A stretch of DNA of 32,799 bases from Thermoplasmatota archaeon (GTDB lineage Archaea; Thermoplasmatota; Thermoplasmata; Halarchaeoplasmatales; Halarchaeoplasmataceae). The notes below the pieces were generated by a model that worked only from the letters and a program-made list of their open reading frames with translations, was not told the DNA's origin and made no database searches. The DNA is taken from positions 1 through 32,799 of the forward strand of contig JAGXLF010000012.1 of assembly GCA_018334835.1 (NCBI GenBank), given 5' to 3'. The translations under genes were made by a program, and so were the position numbers. Shown here piece by piece: positions 7,316 to 15,550 of this stretch (its first letter is position 1; each line of letters begins with the position of its first letter).

Positions 7316-8650
7316 ATGAAAGTATTAACCGTCGGTGGAGGAGCTAGGGAGCATACTATCGTTAGAAAGCTTCACTTTGATGGGGCAGATATCTACGCCG
7401 TGATGAGCAACGAAAATCCGGGCATAGCAAAGATCGCAGAGGACTATCTTTTGAAGAGCGGTAGAGAAATAGATGAAGTTGCAGAATGGGCGGAGGAAAA
7501 GGATGTTGATATTGGGGTCATCGGTCCCGAAGCCCCTTTAGGTGATGGTATAGTTGATGTTCTAGAAGAGAGAGGGATTAAATGCGCGAGTCCAAAAAAA
7601 GCTGCGGCCGAAATAGAGACTTCTAAAGAATTCATGAGGGATCTTCAGACTAAATATGATCTCCCGGGGAAAGTCGAGTATAGACCCTTTGAACAGATAG
7701 AGGAGGTTGAGGATTTTCTCGCTCACTATGAAGGTGAACTGGCTGTCAAACCGGTTGGACTAACAGGCGGAAAAGGAGTCAAAGTCATGGGCGATCATCT
7801 TGAAAACAAAAAAGAGGTCATAACTTACTGTGAAAAGGTGTTGGAAGAAGAGATAGGTGGAAAATCAAGACTACTGCTCGAAGAAAAACTTCAAGGGGAA
7901 GAATACACCCTCCAAGTCTTCACTGACGGAGAGGAGATGATACCGATGCCTCTTGTCCAGGACCATAAAAGACTCTTTGAGGGAGATAAAGGTCCAAATA
8001 CGGGAGGCATGGGTTCCTACTCCCAGGCCGACGAACTCCTTCCATTCGTGGATCAGTCGTTATATGATGAGAGTGTTAAGATAATGAGAGAGACGCTCAA
8101 AGCTCTGAAGGCGGAAGACATACCCTACAAAGGAATCCTATATGGTCAATTCATGCTGACTGCAGAAGGTCCAAAAGTAGTCGAGTTCAACTGCCGCTGG
8201 GGCGATCCGGAAGTCATGAACGTTTTGCCTTTGCTCGAAACGAATTATGTGGAACTGTGTGAAAAGATGGCAGAAGGAGATATTTCCGGGATTGATATCT
8301 TATTTGAAGAAAAAGCCAGTGTCTGTAAATATGTTGTACCTGAAGGATATGGAATAGATCCTGAAGGAGGTAATTTAATCACATTAAATGAAAAAGCTAT
8401 CGAGGAAGAAGGGGCTCAGCTTTACTATGCGTCCGTGGAAGAAAGAGGGGGAGATATTTATACGACCACTTCGAGGTCTCTCGCAATTGTAGGCTTCTCT
8501 AAGAAATTGGAGGAAGCAGAGTTAGTAAGTGAGCGAGCTCTTAGACATGTAAAAGGAGATAAGATACATATGAGGCACGACATAGGAAAACCGGAAAGTA
8601 TAAAGAGAAAATCGGATAACATTAAAGATATAAGAGGCGATATGACATGA
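7316..8650 (+). CDS. purD: Phosphoribosylamine-glycine ligase (GAR synthetase)
   Basis: ATP-grasp enzyme joining phosphoribosylamine and glycine, the second step of purine synthesis. The N-terminal MKVLTVGGGAREHTIVRKL is diagnostic. The ATP-grasp core shows AVKPVGLTGGKGVKVM, the GxEYTLQVF strand, GPNTGGMGSYS (a PurD signature) and the metal-ligating VVEFNCRWGDPEV. At 444 residues it is full length. The stop overlaps the start of the translin gene by 4 nt (ATGA), so the two are translationally coupled. purB, another gene of the pathway, is at 15547-16887 in the same window but not in this operon. Confidence 0.96.
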   Translation: MKVLTVGGGAREHTIVRKLHFDGADIYAVMSNENPGIAKIAEDYLLKSGREIDEVAEWAEEKDVDIGVIGPEAPLGDGIVDVLEERGIKCASPKKAAAEIETSKEFMRDLQTKYDLPGKVEYRPFEQIEEVEDFLAHYEGELAVKPVGLTGGKGVKVMGDHLENKKEVITYCEKVLEEEIGGKSRLLLEEKLQGEEYTLQVFTDGEEMIPMPLVQDHKRLFEGDKGPNTGGMGSYSQADELLPFVDQSLYDESVKIMRETLKALKAEDIPYKGILYGQFMLTAEGPKVVEFNCRWGDPEVMNVLPLLETNYVELCEKMAEGDISGIDILFEEKASVCKYVVPEGYGIDPEGGNLITLNEKAIEEEGAQLYYASVEERGGDIYTTTSRSLAIVGFSKKLEEAELVSERALRHVKGDKIHMRHDIGKPESIKRKSDNIKDIRGDMT

Positions 8651-9276
8651 GCGATATAGATAGACTTCGAGATATAGTGAAAAAGGTGGACGAGCGATTA
8701 GAAGACAAGGACATGGTCCGTGAACTTGCGATGAAATCCTCTCGAGCTATAAGGAGGATATCTAAGAACGTAATAAAAGATATACATCGAGATAACGATA
8801 CCGATGTATCGCTTAAAGAAGTTCAGGAAGAGATCAACAAACTGAAAAGTATCATCGAAGGTCATCCGGAATTGCATCACTCTGGATTTCTTAGAAACGG
8901 TTATCAGGAGTACGCCGAGGCTCATATACTGCTTTCTCTTTCTGAGGGAAAAAAGCCGAAATCTCCTAAAGAACTGGACATCACACCAAGTTCATATGTG
9001 CTCGGTCTGGCAGATGTGGTTGGCGAACTTAGAAGGATGATACTCGATGAACTCACCGAAGGTGAAATAGAAAGAGCTAAGGAACTGCATGAGAAAATGG
9101 AAGATGTAAAGGATATGATAATGGACTTTGACTACCCCAATGCGATAGTACCTATAAGGAATAAACAAGATACTGCTAGAACGCTAGTAGAAAAAACTAG
9201 AGGCGATATAGCCAATTCGGTAAGGAATGAAAAACTGATAGAAAAGATTGATGAAATCAAGGACGAGTTCGGTTGA
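8647..9276 (+). CDS. Translin-family (archaeal) nucleic-acid-binding protein
   Basis: 209 residues, almost all alpha-helical and charged. The recognisable translin features are QEYAEAHILL in the first half, SYVLGLADVVGELRRMILD in the centre, and RNKQDTARTLVEKTRGDIA in the C-terminal part. Translins form ring-like oligomers that bind single-stranded RNA or DNA, and with TRAX partners act as RNases. The archaeal members are little studied. No separate TRAX-like gene is seen nearby. It overlaps the purD stop by 4 nt and has an SD-like GAGGCGAT just upstream, so it is made from the purD transcript. A functional link to purine synthesis is not evident. Confidence 0.85.
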   Translation: MSDIDRLRDIVKKVDERLEDKDMVRELAMKSSRAIRRISKNVIKDIHRDNDTDVSLKEVQEEINKLKSIIEGHPELHHSGFLRNGYQEYAEAHILLSLSEGKKPKSPKELDITPSSYVLGLADVVGELRRMILDELTEGEIERAKELHEKMEDVKDMIMDFDYPNAIVPIRNKQDTARTLVEKTRGDIANSVRNEKLIEKIDEIKDEFG

Positions 9277-9280
9277 AACA

Positions 9281-9529
9281 TCAGGAATCATCCATTTTCT
9301 CTCTCTCAAAAATTATTTCCCCCTCGTATTCTATTTTAAAAACCCGATGATAAGGTATTTGGGCTTCTTCAGTCTTGATGAACGATCGGTTTAGTTCTTC
9401 GATTTCACTACCATTCATGACTCTGAAATCTCCCGGAGCACCGCGGTGGACATAATATATTTTTGCCTTATCTAGAGATCTTTGGTACCTCCATTTCAGC
9501 TCGTTGAGTACGTCCCGGGGCGTTTCCAT
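9281..9529 (-). CDS. MJ1316/DUF504 (UPF0248) domain protein
   Basis: 82 residues, the normal size of this archaeal family. The conserved features are LNELKWRYQRSLDKAKIYY, the VHRGAPGDFRVM loop with its HRGA core, and IPYHRVFKIEYEGEIIFERE near the C terminus. The domain has been proposed to recognise RNA ends (cyclic phosphate) and is sometimes fused to nucleotidyltransferases or phosphoesterases. Function here is therefore probably RNA-related but unproven. TTTTTATCC (+9551-9560 region, minus strand) lies 26 nt upstream of the ATG, so the gene is probably leaderless. It converges with translin, with a 4-nt gap, and is divergent from the creatininase-family gene. Confidence 0.85.
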   Translation of the reverse strand: METPRDVLNELKWRYQRSLDKAKIYYVHRGAPGDFRVMNGSEIEELNRSFIKTEEAQIPYHRVFKIEYEGEIIFEREKMDDS

Positions 9530-9626
9530 GGTAACTCATAACACAGATCGGGATAAAAAGTTGTCCAAGTTCAAGGTGAGGGGTAAAGATGGCAAAAAAA
9601 TAAAAATATGAAGAAGATACCGCTGT
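9530..9626. promoter_or_regulatory. Divergent pair of leaderless promoters (MJ1316 gene / creatininase-family gene)
   Basis: Minus strand: CTTTTTATCC centred at about 9555, 26 nt from the ATG at 9529. Plus strand: AAAAAATAAAAATATG (about 9595-9609), centred 25 nt from the ATG at 9627. Neither gene has a Shine-Dalgarno at a normal distance. Both fit leaderless transcription. Confidence 0.55.
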
Positions 9627-10397
9627 ATGAACGAGAAAATAGAATGGGGTGAGATGAATCGATGGGAATTGGACCAGAGGTCGGAGATGGTCGATACCGC
9701 TATCTTACCTATCGGAAGTTTGGAACAACACGGACCCCACCTTCCTCTAGATACCGATTCTTTTGATGCAGGATATATCGTGGAAAAAGCAGTTGGAAGA
9801 CTCGATCCGCCTAAACCTCCGATATTACCAACGATACCTTATGGTGTCAGCGATCATCACATGTCCTTCCCAGGTACCGTTACTCTGAGATCAGACACCC
9901 TTGAAGATATCATAGTGGATGTAGGTCGATCGGTGTTACAGCACGGCTTCTTCAAATTGTATATTTACAATGGACATGGAGGCAACGAAGCCGCGATAAG
10001 AACTGCAGCACAGAAATTGAAAAAAGAGACCGGGATGCTGGTCGTTACCGATTCGTTTGAAAGCCTTTCTCCCGAAGCGGAAGAACTAGTAGAGACCGAC
10101 AATGACGTTCATGCAGGAGAATTCGAGACCTCGTTAGTATTAGCCGTCAGAGGGGACATGTTAGATGAAAGAACGATACCGGAAAAAGAATTCGAATTTC
10201 CCGACCCGAAGATGGAATTCGATCATAAACCGGAGTTCAATTACACTTGGAATACTCACGATATAACAAAAACTGGAGTTATAGGTGATGCGACGAAGGC
10301 GAGCAAAGAGAAAGGGGAGAAGTTGTGGGAAGCTGGCATAGAAAGATTGAAAAAAAGATTAGAAACCGTTATTGATATATCCCACCGGTTCGAATAA
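9627..10397 (+). CDS. Creatininase-family amidohydrolase
   Basis: 256 residues. The metal-binding motifs of the creatininase family are complete: GSLEQHGPHLPLDTD (Glu, His and Asp ligands, about residues 32-46), YNGHGGNEA (His ligand, about 115-122), and DVHAGEFETS (Glu ligand, about 160-169). Family members hydrolyse cyclic or formyl amides. In methanogens one is ArfB, the formylamino-pyrimidine deformylase of riboflavin/F420 synthesis; others act on creatinine or peptides. The neighbours carS and pyrE do not settle the substrate. An 18-nt gap separates it from carS, suggesting one transcript. The family is certain, the substrate open. Confidence 0.88.
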   Translation: MNEKIEWGEMNRWELDQRSEMVDTAILPIGSLEQHGPHLPLDTDSFDAGYIVEKAVGRLDPPKPPILPTIPYGVSDHHMSFPGTVTLRSDTLEDIIVDVGRSVLQHGFFKLYIYNGHGGNEAAIRTAAQKLKKETGMLVVTDSFESLSPEAEELVETDNDVHAGEFETSLVLAVRGDMLDERTIPEKEFEFPDPKMEFDHKPEFNYTWNTHDITKTGVIGDATKASKEKGEKLWEAGIERLKKRLETVIDISHRFE

Positions 10398-10414
10398 GAG
10401 GGCAGGAGAATTCG

Positions 10415-10957
10415 ATGATAGGACCTTTGATAGCTATCTTGGCGTTCATACCTGCGATGCTAGCGAACTCTCTAGCTGTAGTTTTCGGCGGAGGACCTCC
10501 TATCGACAGCGGGAAAAAATGGAACGACAATAGGGTACTTGGAGATGGTAAGACCTGGAGAGGACTTTTCGGCGGAGGGATCTCGGCAGCGATAGTCGGT
10601 GTAATTCTCTACTTTATTTTTTCCCTACGGTTCTATCTTTACCCTTCTTTCCCAGGAGGTCTCCTGGTGATATTCACTCTTTCTTTTGGTGCTCTTCTAG
10701 GTGATATTGGGGCAAGCTTTGTAAAAAGGAGAAGAGGAGTTCCTAGAGGAAAGAACTCGCCTATAATGGACAGGTATGATTTCATCGTCGGAGCTTTTTT
10801 ACTTATCATTTTGATAGATGCAGATTGGTTTTACCAAACCTATATTGAAGGTGATGGCTGGATCGGAACGATAATTATAATAGTTGGCGTTCCTTTTTTG
10901 CACCGCGCGGTAAATATATTGGGATACAAACTCGGTTTGAAAGATGAACCTTGGTGA
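10415..10957 (+). CDS. carS: CDP-archaeol synthase
   Basis: Integral membrane enzyme that transfers CMP from CTP to unsaturated archaetidic acid, giving CDP-archaeol for archaeal polar lipids. The family pattern is clear: an N-terminal membrane helix, then GGPPIDSGKKWNDNRVLGDG followed by KTWRGLFGGG (about residues 25-55), then three to four further membrane segments. The basic loop KRRRGVPRGKNSPIMDRYDF (about 107-126) holds conserved metal/CTP-site residues. 180 residues is normal. The Shine-Dalgarno AGGAG lies 7 nt upstream of the ATG. The TGA stop is immediately followed by the pyrE start region. Confidence 0.93.
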   Translation: MIGPLIAILAFIPAMLANSLAVVFGGGPPIDSGKKWNDNRVLGDGKTWRGLFGGGISAAIVGVILYFIFSLRFYLYPSFPGGLLVIFTLSFGALLGDIGASFVKRRRGVPRGKNSPIMDRYDFIVGAFLLIILIDADWFYQTYIEGDGWIGTIIIIVGVPFLHRAVNILGYKLGLKDEPW

Positions 10958-10963
10958 ATGAAG

Positions 10964-11470
10964 ATGTTAAAAGATATGTTAGAGGAATGTGGCGCTATAA
11001 AGTACGGTGAATTCACCTTGACTTCCGGCAAGAAGAGCGATTATTATGTGGATATAAAATTGGCGAGCACTAGACCTGACATTTTAAAAGAGATAGCTGT
11101 CCAGATGGCAGAACATGTGGATGGGGATAAGATAGCAGGGATGGAATTAGGAGCGGTCCCTATAGCTTCCGCCGTTTCCCTCGAGACTGGTTTACCTTTC
11201 CTTATGGTGAGAAAAAAGAAAAAGGGTCACGGTACCGCTGGGAGGATCGAGGGAGAATTTGAGGAGGGCGATAAAGTGACGGTGGTGGAAGATGTCACCA
11301 CTACAGGTGGTTCCGCAGTTGAGACTGTAAAAGTACTCAGAGAAGCTGGTACTGAAGTCGAAAAGGTTTTGGTAGTCGTGGATAGAAAGGAAAGTGCAGA
11401 AAAAAGATTGGAAGATGTGAGCGTGGAACTGATACCACTAATTACTGCCGACGAACTCGTAGATGAATAA
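10964..11470 (+). CDS. pyrE: Orotate phosphoribosyltransferase
   Basis: Converts orotate and PRPP to OMP in pyrimidine synthesis. It has the SGKKSDYYVDIKLA N-terminal motif, the substrate loop around MVRKKKKGHGTAGRIEG, and the PRPP-binding signature VTVVEDVTTTGGSAVETV. About 168 residues, as expected for archaeal PyrE. Two ATGs are close together. The first (10958) touches the carS TGA. The second (10964) is 6 nt after GGTGA (10953-10957), the better Shine-Dalgarno spacing, so I chose it. It is coupled to carS. Confidence 0.94.
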   Translation: MLKDMLEECGAIKYGEFTLTSGKKSDYYVDIKLASTRPDILKEIAVQMAEHVDGDKIAGMELGAVPIASAVSLETGLPFLMVRKKKKGHGTAGRIEGEFEEGDKVTVVEDVTTTGGSAVETVKVLREAGTEVEKVLVVVDRKESAEKRLEDVSVELIPLITADELVDE

Positions 11471-11503
11471 TGAGCCGGCATTCTCTTAGAAGTAAGAGCA
11501 AGG

Positions 11504-12229
11504 TCATCTCTTAGCATTCAGTTCATATTGAGCACCCGAGACAACTTTCTTTTTTTCTGTAGAGCTAATTATATCCCGTAACTTCTTTTTCAGAGCCGCA
11601 CCCAGATATTCTTCTTCGATCAGCTCAATGTTTTCTAAAATAACCTCTTCATGTTCTTTCAACAGTTCATCAGACCACGGTAGCTCATCCCGAAAGATAG
11701 AATGCGTCACATCTCCAAATCCAATAGATCTCAATTCATCTTTCAGCAATTCAGGAGAATATTCTTCAAGATGGCCCTCACCTAGAAGCTCAAAAACAGC
11801 TTTTTCCAACCTCCAGAGTTCAACTTGATGCTCGTCTAAAGGAACAGGAGAACTCTCTTCCTCAAAAGGATAATAGTCGATTATCGTAAGCTGTCCGCCG
11901 TTCTTCAAAATTCTATGTAACTCTCTCAATACCGACGTGACGAAAAGAGTTTTGTTTATAGAGAGTGCACTCACCGTGCCTTTACAAAAAACATGATCAA
12001 AGCTTTCTGATTCTATGAAGCGCATGTTTGAGAGATCAGCCTGTAGAAAGTCAGTAGATTCTGTTTGAGATCGACAGTCTATCATCCTTTCTCTTTCGAT
12101 ATCTACAGAGACAACTTCAGCTCCTTTATCTTCAAGAATTTTCGTCATACCGCAGGCTCCTGTCCCCGCATCTAACACCTTTTTCTCCTCTAGATCCACT
12201 TCTTTGAACCGCGCCATTGAGTCAGTCAT
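11504..12229 (-). CDS. Class I SAM-dependent methyltransferase
   Basis: 241 residues. SAM-binding motif I is KKVLDAGTGACGMTKIL (about 16-32). It is followed by the acidic end of strand 2 (VVSVDIERER) and a motif-II/III region with LQADLSNMRF and SFDHVFCKGTVSAL. ILKNGGQLTIIDYYPFEEES matches the post-III part of 'type 11' methyltransferases. The C-terminal third is helical and charged, probably for substrate recognition. The substrate cannot be read from the sequence. An internal ATG at 12217 would fit the nearer TATA-like TTTTAAATA (about 12242-12250). A second TATA candidate (about 12258-12270) fits the start given. Divergent from PCNA. Confidence 0.85.
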   Translation of the reverse strand: MTDSMARFKEVDLEEKKVLDAGTGACGMTKILEDKGAEVVSVDIERERMIDCRSQTESTDFLQADLSNMRFIESESFDHVFCKGTVSALSINKTLFVTSVLRELHRILKNGGQLTIIDYYPFEEESSPVPLDEHQVELWRLEKAVFELLGEGHLEEYSPELLKDELRSIGFGDVTHSIFRDELPWSDELLKEHEEVILENIELIEEEYLGAALKKKLRDIISSTEKKKVVSGAQYELNAKR

Positions 12230-12355
12230 TTAGTCCGGCTCTATTTAAAATAGTCGGTTTTTAAAATTTACAGGGATAAATACCTCTTGAAAACCATAAT
12301 CCTTATATCATCATCCTCTTATTTACATTCAAATCAAATTTCCAAGGGGATTTAT

Positions 12356-13093
12356 ATGTTAAACGCTGAAATCAAGTCAGATGTGTTGAAAGAGTTAGTA
12401 GAAATAGTTGGGACCATCGTGGACGAGGTCAAGATCAATATGGACGAGGATGGGCTTTCGCTGAAAGCCGTCGATCCGGCCCACGTAGCCATGGTGGATC
12501 TAACCCTGAAAAGCGATGGTTTTGAGAGCTATGAGGCGAACGAAACCGAGTTAGGGCTGAATTTGAACAAGATCGAACAGTTCTTAAAGTTATCCGGCCC
12601 GTCCGACATAATAAAGATAGTACACGAAGAAGAAGAGAACCGCCTTACTATGAATGTTAGAAATATAACGCAGAAGATGCCTCTACTCGACACGGCAGGT
12701 ATGACTGATCCGAACGTGCCGAGTTTGGACCTCCCGATAAACCTGCGGATCAAAGGTGAGCATCTCCTGAACGGTGTAAAAGCTTCAGAAAACATATCAG
12801 ATCACATCTCCATAACTGTTACCACTGACGGATTTGAGATCTTCTCAGAAGAGGATGAAAATGAAGTGGAGATGTCGCTCGGCGAGGATGAACTTGAGGA
12901 ATTGAATGCAAATGAAGAGGTCAGATCCCTCTTTGCCCTAGATTACTTTTCAGACATGGTGAAATGCGTTTCTAAAGACACGATACTTGATATAGAAATG
13001 GGAGCAGACTATCCTATAAAGATACAGTTCGATTTCGCCGATGATAACGGCAATGTGAGGTATCTTTTAGCTCCGAGAATAGAGAGTACATAG
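12356..13093 (+). CDS. pcn: DNA polymerase sliding clamp PCNA
   Basis: Ring-shaped processivity factor for DNA replication and repair, binding PIP-box proteins. 245 residues from the ATG at 12356. The longer frame from 12287 adds a non-conserved serine-rich stretch and lacks family support. Recognisable parts are LKELVEIVGTIVDEVKINMD, LSLKAVDPAHVAMVDLTL (a PCNA signature), and the C-terminal LLAPRIES typical of archaeal and eukaryotic clamps. Very acidic, as usual for the inner and outer clamp faces. AAGGGGAT lies 6 nt before the ATG, and CTTATATC at 12302-12309 is the probable TATA box. The stop is TAG exactly at the normal family C terminus. Confidence 0.96.
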   Translation: MLNAEIKSDVLKELVEIVGTIVDEVKINMDEDGLSLKAVDPAHVAMVDLTLKSDGFESYEANETELGLNLNKIEQFLKLSGPSDIIKIVHEEEENRLTMNVRNITQKMPLLDTAGMTDPNVPSLDLPINLRIKGEHLLNGVKASENISDHISITVTTDGFEIFSEEDENEVEMSLGEDELEELNANEEVRSLFALDYFSDMVKCVSKDTILDIEMGADYPIKIQFDFADDNGNVRYLLAPRIEST

Positions 13094-13310
13094 ATCTCAC
13101 GCTTTTTCAAAGTTCATAGAGAGGGACGGGATGTGTAAAAAACCTCTATTTAACAGGTTTCACGGCTCGAGACATGCATAAATAATGACTTAAAGCGCCC
13201 CCTATATCCTTAAAACATTCAATTACACTCTTATTTCCCTCTAGCGAACGTTTCTATAAAGTTCATTAAGGACAAAATAAAAATACTTGAGATACACTAG
13301 GTGAACAAAC

Positions 13311-13751
13311 ATGATAATTTACGGGGTAATACTGATAGCTCTCGGGATTCTACTGGCGATCTTTGAAGCTGCTGATCCAGGATTCTTCATAGCGATACCA
13401 GCTGGTGTTCTCTTAACATTGGGAATCATCACTATCGCTTTTCCAGGTATACTGTTTACGTGGATGACTCCGCTGATAGTTGCAGCGATAGTTATACCGC
13501 TGATGTTTCTCTCGATGAGATACTATCAGCATATCTCGCCCCCCTCGAAACCCACGACTACGATGACGACTTCTTTGAAAGGTCAGGAAGGTAAGGTAGT
13601 AAAAGAGATAGATCCAGACAATATCTCGGGGAAGATAAGAGTGGGTAGTAAATATTGGAGTGCCACAGCAGATGAGAATATAGAAGAGGGGGCAAAGGTT
13701 AAGATAACCGAAGCAAAAGGCGTGCACGTCGTGGTAGAAAAGATAGAATAA
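13311..13751 (+). CDS. NfeD-family membrane protein
   Basis: 146 residues. Two to three membrane segments fill about residues 1-70. A basic-polar linker follows (PPSKPTTTMTT), then the small NfeD C-terminal beta-barrel (about 88-146: GQEGKVVKEIDPDNISGKIR, then GSKYWSATADENIEEGAKV). This is the short NfeD form without the N-terminal ClpP-like protease. NfeD proteins are encoded next to stomatin/SPFH genes, are thought to bind them, and help organise membrane microdomains. The stomatin gene follows after 23 nt. AGGTGA sits 7 nt before the ATG. A TATA-like AATAAAAATAC is at about 13275-13285. Confidence 0.85.
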   Translation: MIIYGVILIALGILLAIFEAADPGFFIAIPAGVLLTLGIITIAFPGILFTWMTPLIVAAIVIPLMFLSMRYYQHISPPSKPTTTMTTSLKGQEGKVVKEIDPDNISGKIRVGSKYWSATADENIEEGAKVKITEAKGVHVVVEKIE

Positions 13752-13774
13752 ATAAAAATGAAGGTGAAAGAAAA

Positions 13775-15004
13775 ATGTTAGATGCGTTAGTATGGCAGAT
13801 ATTAGGAGGAGCGGCATTATGGATAATAGCCCTAGTGATCATTATAATTATCTTCGCAGTGGTCGCAGGTAGAACAGCGTTCCATATAATCCAGCCTTAT
13901 GAACAGGGAATATGGATCGTCTTAGGTAATTTCAGGAAGACTTTGGAACCCGGAGTGAATATAGTTCCACCGTTCATATCTGAGGTTATAACTATAGATC
14001 TTAGAACCCAGGTTCTGGACGTTCCCAGACAGGAGGTCATCACGAAAGATAACTCTCCGACCAATGTAGATGCGATAATCTACATAAAAGTCGTAGATGT
14101 AGAAAAGGCGTTCTTCGAAGTTACAGACCACAAGGCGGCGACGATCAATCTTGCTCAGACCACGCTCAGGTCAGTGATAGGTGATATGGAACTTGATGAG
14201 ATACTCTACAACAGGGAAAGGATAAACACCCATCTTAGAGAGGTTCTCGACGAGGCAACAGATGACTGGGGAGTCAGGGTCGAATCAGTAGAGATCAGAG
14301 AGGTAGATCCTGTGCCGCAGGTTAAAGACGCGATGGAAGAGCAGACAGCTGCGGAGAGAGAAAGAAGAGCCGCGATCTTGAGAGCGGACGGTCAAAAACG
14401 CTCTGCGATACTTGAGGCAGAAGGTAACAGGAGATCGAAGATCTTGAACGCTGAAGGTATGAGACAGAGCAGGATCCTGAACGCCGAAGGTACCAGGATG
14501 AAGAAGATACTGGAAGCTCAGGGTGAAGGACAAAGGTTGCGAGTACTGTCCCTAGGAGCTAATACGCTAGACGAAAAGGCACTTACATACCTATCTTTAG
14601 ATACGCTGAAAGACATGTCTGAAGGAGAGGCGACCAAGATACTCTTCCCATTCGAAGTTTCACGGCTGATGGAAGGCGCCTCGGATTATCTAGGTGCATC
14701 TAGAGAAGTTCCGAGCAGAGAACCCACTGAAATAGAATCGCTTGAAGATATAGTGGGTAAAGCCGATGAGATACTAGGTGAGATACCGGGGAGATCAGAG
14801 ATGAAGGAAAAGATAGACAAGATCGAAAAGGAAGTCCGAGAGGAGGGAAATAAGGATAGAAAAGAGATTCAGGAAGAAGCAGAGAAAGATGCTAAGGAAG
14901 TACTAGAAGATGTTAAAGGCGATATAGATGAGAGTGAGGTCGAAGAAACAAACGTTGGTACGTGGAGAAGTGAAGAAGAGGAAGAAGAAGAGGAAGAAGA
15001 CTAA
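13775..15004 (+). CDS. SPFH/Band 7 (stomatin-like) membrane protein with long charged C-terminal extension
   Basis: 409 residues. One N-terminal membrane helix (about 8-31) is followed by the SPFH domain (about 35-185), with YEQGIWIVLGNFRKTLEPG and KDNSPTNVDAIIYIKVVD typical of slipins. Next comes a five-fold 11-residue repeat whose Ile-Leu pairs fall at residues 201, 212, 223, 234 and 245 (ILEAEGNRRSK type). The C-terminal ~110 residues are a charged predicted coiled coil ending in a run of glutamates. Stomatins form membrane-bound rings or scaffolds; in archaea the partner NfeD protease can cut the stomatin C terminus. The core is ordinary, but the charged tail after residue ~310 is longer than in classic stomatins. 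GGTGA precedes the ATG. Confidence 0.9.
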   Translation: MLDALVWQILGGAALWIIALVIIIIIFAVVAGRTAFHIIQPYEQGIWIVLGNFRKTLEPGVNIVPPFISEVITIDLRTQVLDVPRQEVITKDNSPTNVDAIIYIKVVDVEKAFFEVTDHKAATINLAQTTLRSVIGDMELDEILYNRERINTHLREVLDEATDDWGVRVESVEIREVDPVPQVKDAMEEQTAAERERRAAILRADGQKRSAILEAEGNRRSKILNAEGMRQSRILNAEGTRMKKILEAQGEGQRLRVLSLGANTLDEKALTYLSLDTLKDMSEGEATKILFPFEVSRLMEGASDYLGASREVPSREPTEIESLEDIVGKADEILGEIPGRSEMKEKIDKIEKEVREEGNKDRKEIQEEAEKDAKEVLEDVKGDIDESEVEETNVGTWRSEEEEEEEEED

Positions 15005-15009
15005 AAAAC

Positions 15010-15033
15010 TTTTTTAACTCCTTTTTAATTTTT
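15010..15033 (+). terminator. T-rich terminator after the NfeD-stomatin operon
   Basis: Three T tracts (15010-15015, 15022-15026, 15029-15033) start 6 nt after the stomatin stop. Archaeal RNA polymerase terminates at such runs without a stem-loop. Confidence 0.55.
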
Positions 15034-15118
15034 ACTGATTTATTTACGAGCTGATTAAGTTGACATCCTCTTAAAACCGGCATAAAACTAAATTATCACA
15101 GATGTAATGTTATAATCG

Positions 15119-15550
15119 ATGAACGAAGAAGTACAAAGATCTCCAAAGATCGAGATACGGGATAAGAAGTTCTCCAGAGAGCTTGTACAGATATTGATGG
15201 GAGACGAAAACGCAGATTCTCTTAAAGAGGAATGGCTACCTATAGCGGAAGCCATCGAAGATCCTGATCGATTACCTTTTCTTGTTTCTGAGATAATGGA
15301 CATGGAAAAGACTAAGGAGTTGAGACAGGCACTAGTGAGAGTACAGATCAATGCCCAGTTGAAGAGATCTGAAGCTCTAGATCTGTACAAAAAACAGTTG
15401 TTCGCGGCAACCACCATCGAGATTTTACTTTACGGACGATTAAGATTGAAACCAAAGCCGAGAAAAAGGAAGAAGGGTAAGTCAGAGGAACAAACTTCCG
15501 AGACCAGTGTTATGAAAGAAAGTGATGAAGAAGAAATGGAAGAGGGTTAA
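15119..15550 (+). CDS. Conserved-looking protein of unknown function with basic C-terminal patch
   Basis: 143 residues. The first ~105 are helical and acidic-neutral (KFSRELVQILMG, then LPFLVSEIMDMEKTKELRQ). A strongly basic segment, RLRLKPKPRKRKKGKS, lies at about 109-124 and is followed by an acidic tail (SDEEEMEEG). The basic patch suggests nucleic-acid or ribosome contact, but this is inference. No known domain is recognised. A TATA-like ACTAAATTAT (about 15088-15097) sits 26 nt before the ATG and no Shine-Dalgarno is seen, so it is probably leaderless. Its last 4 bp overlap the end of convergent purB. Confidence 0.65.
   Translation: MNEEVQRSPKIEIRDKKFSRELVQILMGDENADSLKEEWLPIAEAIEDPDRLPFLVSEIMDMEKTKELRQALVRVQINAQLKRSEALDLYKKQLFAATTIEILLYGRLRLKPKPRKRKKGKSEEQTSETSVMKESDEEEMEEG

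Noticed and set aside
12287-12355. N-terminal extension of PCNA
   Set aside because: The extra 23 residues are serine-rich and unconserved, and the Shine-Dalgarno AAGGGGAT points to the ATG at 12356.
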